From Cellvibrionaceae bacterium (GTDB lineage: Bacteria; Pseudomonadota; Gammaproteobacteria; Pseudomonadales; Cellvibrionaceae), in assembly GCA_021151615.1 (NCBI GenBank), contig JAGKXA010000192.1:1-8447 (forward strand): DNA of 8,447 nt, read 5' to 3'. Made by a program: the position numbers and the translations under genes. The notes under the pieces are model-generated. The model was not told the DNA's origin. It was given only the letters and a program-made list of their open reading frames with translations, and made no database searches. Shown piece by piece: positions 1-4,240 of the stretch (position 1 is the first letter of the stretch; each line of letters opens with the position of its first letter).

Positions 1-184
1 TGCAGTTTCCAGTGTAAAGTCTGTTTAAGTTATGTTGAAAAATATGACAAATTATTTTAAGTGGTTCTCGTTTTTCCCTTGCTGGCTTCTGTGTCCCATT
101 ATCCCCGCGAAAACGTGACGAGTTACTCCCAGGGGAAAACAAAAGTGGGACAAAAAACCGATTAAAACTTTTGTAAATTTCTGC

Positions 185-207
185 TGCGTTACCACGCAAG
201 TTTTTAT
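185..207 (+). promoter_or_regulatory. stem-loop with T-rich tail in the leader of the GH16 gene
   Basis: The arms TGCGT (185-189) and ACGCA (194-198) are perfectly complementary around a TACC loop. They are followed by AGTTTTTATTTC, so the element looks like a weak intrinsic terminator about 35 nt before the ribosome binding site. It could be a leader attenuator, the terminator of a gene to the left of the window, or an operator half-site pair. The stem is only 5 bp, so chance is possible. The remaining bases 1-184 hold no gene I can support and no convincing sigma-70 promoter. Confidence 0.3.
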
Positions 208-232
208 TTCTTCCAATTTCCACAATAAACAT

Positions 233-240
233 AAGGAGAG
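233..240 (+). promoter_or_regulatory. ribosome binding site of the GH16 gene
   Basis: AAGGAGAG lies 4 nt before the ATG at 245, counted from the end of the motif. The core AGGAG is close to the ideal Shine-Dalgarno sequence. This supports ATG 245 as the start and predicts strong translation. Confidence 0.8.
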
Positions 241-244
241 TTAC

Positions 245-1747
245 ATGTTTACTAAACAATCTATCTTGCTGATGATTTTCGCATTCTGCTTTAGCACCCT
301 GGGTTCAGTGAACGCTGCTGCCAAACCCTATAAGGGGGCGGAGATTTACAGTGCAGAATCCACCAAATACGGCCGCTATGTAATGCGCATGCGCATGGCC
401 AAAGGCAGTGGTGTGCTCTCAACATTTTTTACCTACAAGAATGGCTCTGAAGTCGCGGGCACTGTGTGGGAAGAAATTGATATTGAGGTGCTGGGGAAAA
501 ATGAAGCCTATCAAATGCAAAGCAACATTATCGCCGGCGCCCCGCGTCAGACGACCGAGGGATTGCATACCGCATCGCAATCGCTCGCCGATGATTACCA
601 TACCTATGCATTGGAATGGACGCCGGAATACGTCGCCTGGTTTATTGATGGTCAGCAAGTCCGGAAAATAACGGGTGGGAATTTAGTGGCCACCCTGGTA
701 AATCCCCAAAGCATGCGCTTTAACATTTGGGCTTCCACCAGTGAACCCTGGGTGGGCGCATTTAATTCGTCTATTTTGCCGGTGTATCAATTTGTAAATT
801 ATATGGAGTATTACGCATACAACACCGCCACAAAAACGTTTTCATTTTCATGGCGCGATGATTTTAATAGTTTTGATGCTAATCGTTGGAGTAAAGCGGA
901 TTGGACTTTTGACGGCAACTATGTGGACTTCGATCCAGCCAACGTTGTTGTGCAAAATGGCACGCTGGTGTTAGCCCTTACCACCGAGGGCAACAAGGGC
1001 TTTAACGGTACCGTCCCCGTTGATGGTGCCGCGAGCAGCCGTGCAAGCAGTAGTGCCATGCCGAGTAGCCGCTCAAGCAGCAGTATGGCAACCACTAGCA
1101 GTGCAACTACCAGCAGTGCAACCACAAGTGTGAGTAGCAGCGCCCGTTCTTCCACCGCATCTAGCAATTCCAATACCGGTACAGGACAGTGTAATTGGTA
1201 TGGAACACTTTACCCTCTGTGTATTAATACCAGCAGTGGTTGGGGTTATGAAAATAACCGCAGTTGTATTTCACGCAGCACCTGTGCGGCACAACCTGCA
1301 CCCTTCGGTATCGTAGGCGCGGCTGTTTCTTCAAGTTCCGTTCGCAGCTCGGCGGCACCATCCTCATCCAGTAGAAGTTCGGTAATATCCAGTGCATTGC
1401 CATCCAGTAGCAGAACGAGTTCTTCCAGTTCAGTAGGCTCGGTCAATTCCGGTGGGCTTACGTGTACTGCAAAGCTGGTGAATAACTGGGGAAACGGGTA
1501 CCAATTGGACGTCACCGTTAGCAATACCGGTACTGCTGCAATAAACGGTTGGAGTTTAACGTTAAACTTTAGCGAAAGTCCGCAACGCACTGGTGGTTGG
1601 AATGCCGTATTCGGCGGATCAGGAAATGTGGTTACCGCGAGCAATGTGAATTGGAATGGCACCATTGCACCAGGTCAGTCGGTGAGCTTTGGTTTGCAGG
1701 GTAATCACGATGGTTCATTTGTAATACCTGGTTGCCGCGTTAACTAA
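245..1747 (+). CDS. secreted circularly permuted GH16 beta-1,3-1,4-glucanase (lichenase) with CBM10 and CBM2
   Basis: This 500-residue secreted enzyme should hydrolyse beta-1,4 bonds in mixed-linkage beta-glucan (lichenan, cereal glucan). Residues 1-24 form a signal peptide, probably cut after VNA. The GH16 domain spans about 27-258. The active-site motif WEEIDIE (75-81) supplies the nucleophile E77, D79 and the acid/base E81. The domain is permuted: the block with DDFNSFDANRW and DWTFDGN, which comes first in ordinary lichenases, sits at 199-249, after the rest of the fold. From memory, order and sequence match the Fibrobacter succinogenes enzyme closely. A Ser-rich linker (261-314) leads to CBM10 (315-350; C316, C326, C341, C347; aromatics W318, Y319, W333). 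A second Ser-rich linker (351-404) leads to CBM2 (405-500; C407-C497 disulfide; probable cellulose-binding W415, W452, W470). The gene appears monocistronic. Family and modules are clear; lichenase specificity is inferred from the Fibrobacter resemblance. Confidence 0.93.
   Translation: MFTKQSILLMIFAFCFSTLGSVNAAAKPYKGAEIYSAESTKYGRYVMRMRMAKGSGVLSTFFTYKNGSEVAGTVWEEIDIEVLGKNEAYQMQSNIIAGAPRQTTEGLHTASQSLADDYHTYALEWTPEYVAWFIDGQQVRKITGGNLVATLVNPQSMRFNIWASTSEPWVGAFNSSILPVYQFVNYMEYYAYNTATKTFSFSWRDDFNSFDANRWSKADWTFDGNYVDFDPANVVVQNGTLVLALTTEGNKGFNGTVPVDGAASSRASSSAMPSSRSSSSMATTSSATTSSATTSVSSSARSSTASSNSNTGTGQCNWYGTLYPLCINTSSGWGYENNRSCISRSTCAAQPAPFGIVGAAVSSSSVRSSAAPSSSSRSSVISSALPSSSRTSSSSSVGSVNSGGLTCTAKLVNNWGNGYQLDVTVSNTGTAAINGWSLTLNFSESPQRTGGWNAVFGGSGNVVTASNVNWNGTIAPGQSVSFGLQGNHDGSFVIPGCRVN
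1091..1130 (+). repeat. 15-bp tandem repeat encoding part of the first serine linker
   Basis: A 15-base unit ending in AGCAGTGCA occurs at 1091-1105 and 1106-1120, with a partial third copy from 1121. It encodes repeated TTSSA units. The copies differ only at third-base or swapped ACT/ACC positions. This is a typical way for Ser/Thr linkers to change length by slippage. The rest of linker 1 and linker 2 is rich in AGC/AGT serine codons but less regular. Confidence 0.6.
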
Positions 1748-1771
1748 CCGTGTAATTCACGGGATTTTTTT
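1748..1771 (+). terminator. intrinsic terminator of the GH16 gene
   Basis: CCGTG (1748-1752) pairs with CACGG (1758-1762) around a 5-nt loop. GA and then seven T (1765-1771) follow. It begins directly after the TAA stop at 1745-1747, so the GH16 transcript should end here, before the converging AraC gene. Confidence 0.65.
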
Positions 1772-1781
1772 AACCCAAAGA

Positions 1782-1805
1782 AGTAGTGCCGCGCGCGGCA
1801 CTACT
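1782..1805. terminator. perfect 24-bp GC-rich palindrome between convergent genes
   Basis: The 12-base half AGTAGTGCCGCG is followed immediately by its exact reverse complement. As RNA it would fold into a strong hairpin on either strand. It lies 10 bp past the stop codon of the minus-strand AraC gene (1816) and just beyond the GH16 terminator. It is best read as a 3' end or bidirectional barrier hairpin, mainly for the AraC transcript. No clean T-run follows on the minus strand, only TTCTTTGGGTT, so termination is likely but not certain. Confidence 0.5.
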
Positions 1806-1815
1806 CCCATTGAAG

Positions 1816-2967
1816 CTAAATTGCTGTGCGATAATTTCCCCTGGCGGACTCACTCGCCAATTTACGAAACTCCGTGGGTGAAACGCCAACTAAACGACTA
1901 AAAAAACGATGAAAAGCCGATTTGCTGTTAAAGCCAGCCTGTGCATAGATTTCATTGATCGTCAGGTTAGATAATTGCGTATCGGCCAGCAGCCGCTTTG
2001 CCTCGTTGATGCGATAGAGATTGACGTACTCGTTGAAGTTAACATGGAAATGCTTGTTAATCAGTGTTGATACGTCCCGGTAAGGTAGATTGATGTGCTC
2101 CGCCAGGCGCTCAATGTTCAAGCGTGGATTAAGATAAAGTTTTTCAATTTCCATCGACTGTATGATTTTTTCAATAGGATAGGCGTCGACATAGAATTCG
2201 CCAGCCGGAGTAGGCGTGCGGCGCGTCAGTTCATTGTTAGTGTGCGCGATGCTATATACCAATAGAGCACTAATTAAGCCTGACGTAATATAGTTATCGA
2301 AAATACCAAAAATATCTGCAGCGCTGGCACCCAGAAAAAATCCCAGAAAATGTGTGCCCAGGGACCAGCTCCAATTTAATAAACTGCCCCAAACCAAAAT
2401 CACCAACCAGTGATACCCGAGGATAGGCGTAGAGGCATTGGGCTGCGATTGCCGGTTAAAACCGTGTAACTTGTGAAGGGCCATGACGGCGTAGAGCAAT
2501 GGAATGGTTTTTACCGAATGCCATTCATAGGTAGACAAAATATGGGGCAGTTTATCCGCCTGAAAATCGGCACGAACGACACTGGTGAGTTGATAGTTAA
2601 TGGCAATTGCGGAAAAATAAATGACCAAGGGTAGCAGGTGAACAACGTCCGCTCTGGTGAGTCGATAGGCCGGTGTGGTGACGGCAGATATATAGCAATA
2701 AAGCAGTGGGCCTTTTAACAATAGCGAGCAAAATAGCAAGTAGGGCACCAGGTAGTTATCCAACACCGGGTGAATTTTTAGAGTGGGTTGCCAAAGCAGT
2801 AGTACCGAGCCAATACCCAGTGCGGTATCGAATAGAAAAGTAATCAGTAATACTTTTTCTATTCGACTTTTTTGGGGATGGAAGCTCTGGCATAGGGCGA
2901 GAATCAAACATAAGGTCGCGGTGATAAACAATACGACATCATGAATGTTAAATAGAGAATGCTTCAT
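1816..2967 (-). CDS. AraC-family transcriptional regulator with membrane-embedded N-terminal domain
   Basis: This 383-residue protein has two parts. Residues 1 to about 242 are strongly hydrophobic, with roughly seven predicted membrane segments (about 8-28, 38-60, 70-95, 108-126, 153-167, 182-222 as one or two spans, 225-242). Residues about 265-371 form an AraC-type double helix-turn-helix. They include LNIERLAEHINLPYRDVSTL as the first HTH region and the family signature around INEIYAQAGFNSKSAFHRFF (337-356), then the usual GVSPTEFR. The membrane part probably senses a signal in the envelope or membrane while the C-terminal part binds DNA. The ligand is unknown. The start is ATG 2967, with a modest GGAG 11 nt upstream. 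It lies 71 bp after the GntR gene in the same direction with no clear promoter between, so cotranscription is likely. Its position beside the GH16 gene makes it a candidate regulator of glucan use, which is inference. Confidence 0.85.
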   Translation of the reverse strand: MKHSLFNIHDVVLFITATLCLILALCQSFHPQKSRIEKVLLITFLFDTALGIGSVLLLWQPTLKIHPVLDNYLVPYLLFCSLLLKGPLLYCYISAVTTPAYRLTRADVVHLLPLVIYFSAIAINYQLTSVVRADFQADKLPHILSTYEWHSVKTIPLLYAVMALHKLHGFNRQSQPNASTPILGYHWLVILVWGSLLNWSWSLGTHFLGFFLGASAADIFGIFDNYITSGLISALLVYSIAHTNNELTRRTPTPAGEFYVDAYPIEKIIQSMEIEKLYLNPRLNIERLAEHINLPYRDVSTLINKHFHVNFNEYVNLYRINEAKRLLADTQLSNLTINEIYAQAGFNSKSAFHRFFSRLVGVSPTEFRKLASESARGNYRTAI

Positions 2968-3038
2968 GGATTAATGCACTCCGGGGTTCACTGATGTTAA
3001 GTGCCCTTGCGCAGCAAAAAATGAAGCCGGCTCGAAGA

Positions 3039-3719
3039 CTAGACGAATAAGCTTGGATGATTCTTGGCTGCTGCGCGCGCGTATTTTTCCAGCGTATTAG
3101 CCAACTCACAAATTGCTTTAATGGATTTGTCTGCGGCACCAATAATCAGGCCGTCCAGCACTAATCGATAGAGTTTTGCAATGGGGAGATAATCGCTACG
3201 TCGCCTATCGGAAAGTCGCAAGGTTCTGTCGATGTTCAGTTTTTCTTTAAATATTATTTTGTTCAGTCGTGGAAATCCATTTAACCCAGACAGGGTCAGA
3301 TAAAAATGATGGTCTGCGGCGAAAAATTCATCCTCCGAAAATACAATACAATTTTCGAGTGCTAACATTTTGTCGCGCAAATGAGTGACAGCTAAGCATT
3401 TCTCGATGTTACTTGACTGAACATCCTTAAGTATGGCGATTAATATGGATCTGATTATAAATATTGAATCCAAAATGCTAGCCAGCTCAAGCTTACAGAT
3501 GGTTGTACAGCGTTGTGGAATAATTTGAACCAGGTTGTCCTGTGCCAACAGGCTGAAGGCTTCTCTCACTTTGGATCTGGGGGTGCCCAGTTCTTTGGCG
3601 AGATCCATTTCGGAAAAGTGACTGCCGGGCGCGTACTCCATAGAGGCAATTTTTACTCTGATCACATCGTAAATTGATTCGTTCAACATAAAAATTCCAG
3701 GTAAATAATTGTCCGCCAT
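3039..3719 (-). CDS. GntR-family regulator, FadR/FCD subfamily
   Basis: This 226-residue protein has an N-terminal winged helix (about 14-77) with the GntR pattern YDVIRVKIASMEYAPG, FSEMDLAKELGTPRSKVREA and LLAQDNLVQIIPQR. A helical FCD-type ligand-binding domain follows (about 85-215). The FCD domain is divergent. Where metal-binding members have an Asp followed by FH, this one has DHHFY (136-140), and the later His positions appear to hold Y184 and non-His residues near 204, so it may not bind metal. The start is uncertain: ATG 3719 has no clear Shine-Dalgarno, while ATG 3689 (residue 11) has TGGA at a good distance and would give a normal-length N-terminus. An 18-bp palindrome lies 25 bp upstream of ATG 3719, which suggests autoregulation. 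It probably forms an operon with the AraC gene downstream. The effector cannot be predicted; sugar acids are common for this subfamily. Confidence 0.8.
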   Translation of the reverse strand: MADNYLPGIFMLNESIYDVIRVKIASMEYAPGSHFSEMDLAKELGTPRSKVREAFSLLAQDNLVQIIPQRCTTICKLELASILDSIFIIRSILIAILKDVQSSNIEKCLAVTHLRDKMLALENCIVFSEDEFFAADHHFYLTLSGLNGFPRLNKIIFKEKLNIDRTLRLSDRRRSDYLPIAKLYRLVLDGLIIGAADKSIKAICELANTLEKYARAAAKNHPSLFV

Positions 3720-3744
3720 CAGGCATAAATTTGTGCATCTGAAT

Positions 3745-3762
3745 AACCTCGGGCCCTAGGTT
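3745..3762. promoter_or_regulatory. candidate operator: 18-bp imperfect palindrome upstream of the GntR gene
   Basis: AACCTCGGGCCCTAGGTT reads the same on both strands except for one mismatched pair (C3750 against T3757). It sits 25 bp before ATG 3719 in an AT-rich stretch and stands out by its GC content. It is also framed by a wider inverted pair, TCTGAAT (3738-3744) and ATTCAGA (3773-3779). The position fits a binding site for the dimeric GntR product acting on its own promoter. That role is inferred from symmetry and position alone. Confidence 0.4.
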
Positions 3763-3943
3763 GTGAGCGTAAATTCAGAAATCTGCTGCAACGAGGATTG
3801 GGTAGGTGTTGCAAGTGGTTCTTTCGTTTATTTATCTTGTTGTCATTTTTACTATTATTAAAACATACAATATTTTTATATGGGTTTCAATCAACTGGTT
3901 AAATATAAAGTGGTTACTCGGTAAACTAGTATGTTAGTAATAC

Positions 3944-3966
3944 CAATGTGATGTTCGATTACATTG
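3944..3966. repeat. 23-bp inverted repeat, candidate regulator site
   Basis: CAATGTGAT (3944-3952) and ATTACATTG (3958-3966) are complementary except for one G/T pair, around GTTCG. The site is about 225 bp upstream of the GntR start. It could bind a dimeric regulator or form a hairpin in RNA. It resembles a CRP site at first sight (TGTGA) but the second half is offset by one base. Confidence 0.35.
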
Positions 3967-4159
3967 TCACTGGAATAGATAAAAAGCGCAGAAGTTTTGA
4001 GTGCTGCAAAGTGTTTTTTGCAGGTCGGAGTGATTAGCAAAACGCAAACCTCACCGCGGGTGTTTATAGCTTTCTGGATGAGCGCGCCGGCGCTGATTGG
4101 ATATTGCAGTTGAAGATAATTGTCTGCAGTTGATCAGGTTAAATTATTCTTTTATTTTG

Positions 4160-4195
4160 AAATTCCGGCTTCAAAAATGAAACCGGAATTTTTTT
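4160..4195 (+). terminator. strong intrinsic terminator reading on the plus strand
   Basis: AATTCCGG (4161-4168) pairs with CCGGAATT (4183-4190), with outer A4160-T4191 and an inner short TTC/GAA stem. A T-run to 4195 follows at once. The T-tract is on the plus strand; on the minus strand the hairpin is followed by CAAAATAAAAG. It lies 45 bp beyond the GH3 stop, so it may still help end that transcript, but its polarity fits a plus-strand RNA for which no gene is visible. Confidence 0.65.
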
Positions 4196-4240
4196 GTACG
4201 TTGAAATACTGGCACCATTAAAAAGCAAAGTGATGATGAA

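Larger units (their letters stand above)
3763..4240. other. gene-free AT-rich region between the GH3 and GntR genes
   Basis: No convincing protein gene lies here on either strand. The stretch holds two short copies of AAGTGGTT (3813-3820 and 3908-3915), a 23-bp inverted repeat (3944-3966) and a plus-strand terminator (4160-4195). A plus-strand TACAAT (3866-3871) resembles a -10 box, but the only good -35 (TTGTCA, 3840-3845) is 20 bp away, which is longer than usual. The minus-strand GH3 transcript ends in this region and the GntR promoter should lie near its left end. Confidence 0.5.

Noticed and set aside
1023..1456. CRISPR-like or mobile repeat from the repetitive serine stretches
   Set aside because: The repeats are in frame, encode Ser/Thr/Ala linkers between recognised domains, and have no spacers or terminal inverted repeats.
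919..1665. Two minus-strand frames opposite the GH16 linkers and CBMs (919-1173 and 1246-1665)
   Set aside because: They are the antisense of Ser-codon-rich linkers (runs of L, E and A) and have no ribosome binding sites.
2948..3142. Minus-strand 64-codon frame bridging the GntR and AraC genes
   Set aside because: It overlaps the ends of both well-supported genes in another frame and has no recognisable domain.
3947..3963. CRP-binding site (TGTGA-N6-TCACA)
   Set aside because: The left half fits but the right half is TTACA at a spacing of 7 instead of TCACA at 6, so it is not a canonical site.
3951..4037. Plus-strand 28-codon reading frame beginning MFDYIVTGIDKK
   Set aside because: It has no Shine-Dalgarno, no recognisable pattern and overlaps the inverted repeat. 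A frame of this length is expected by chance.
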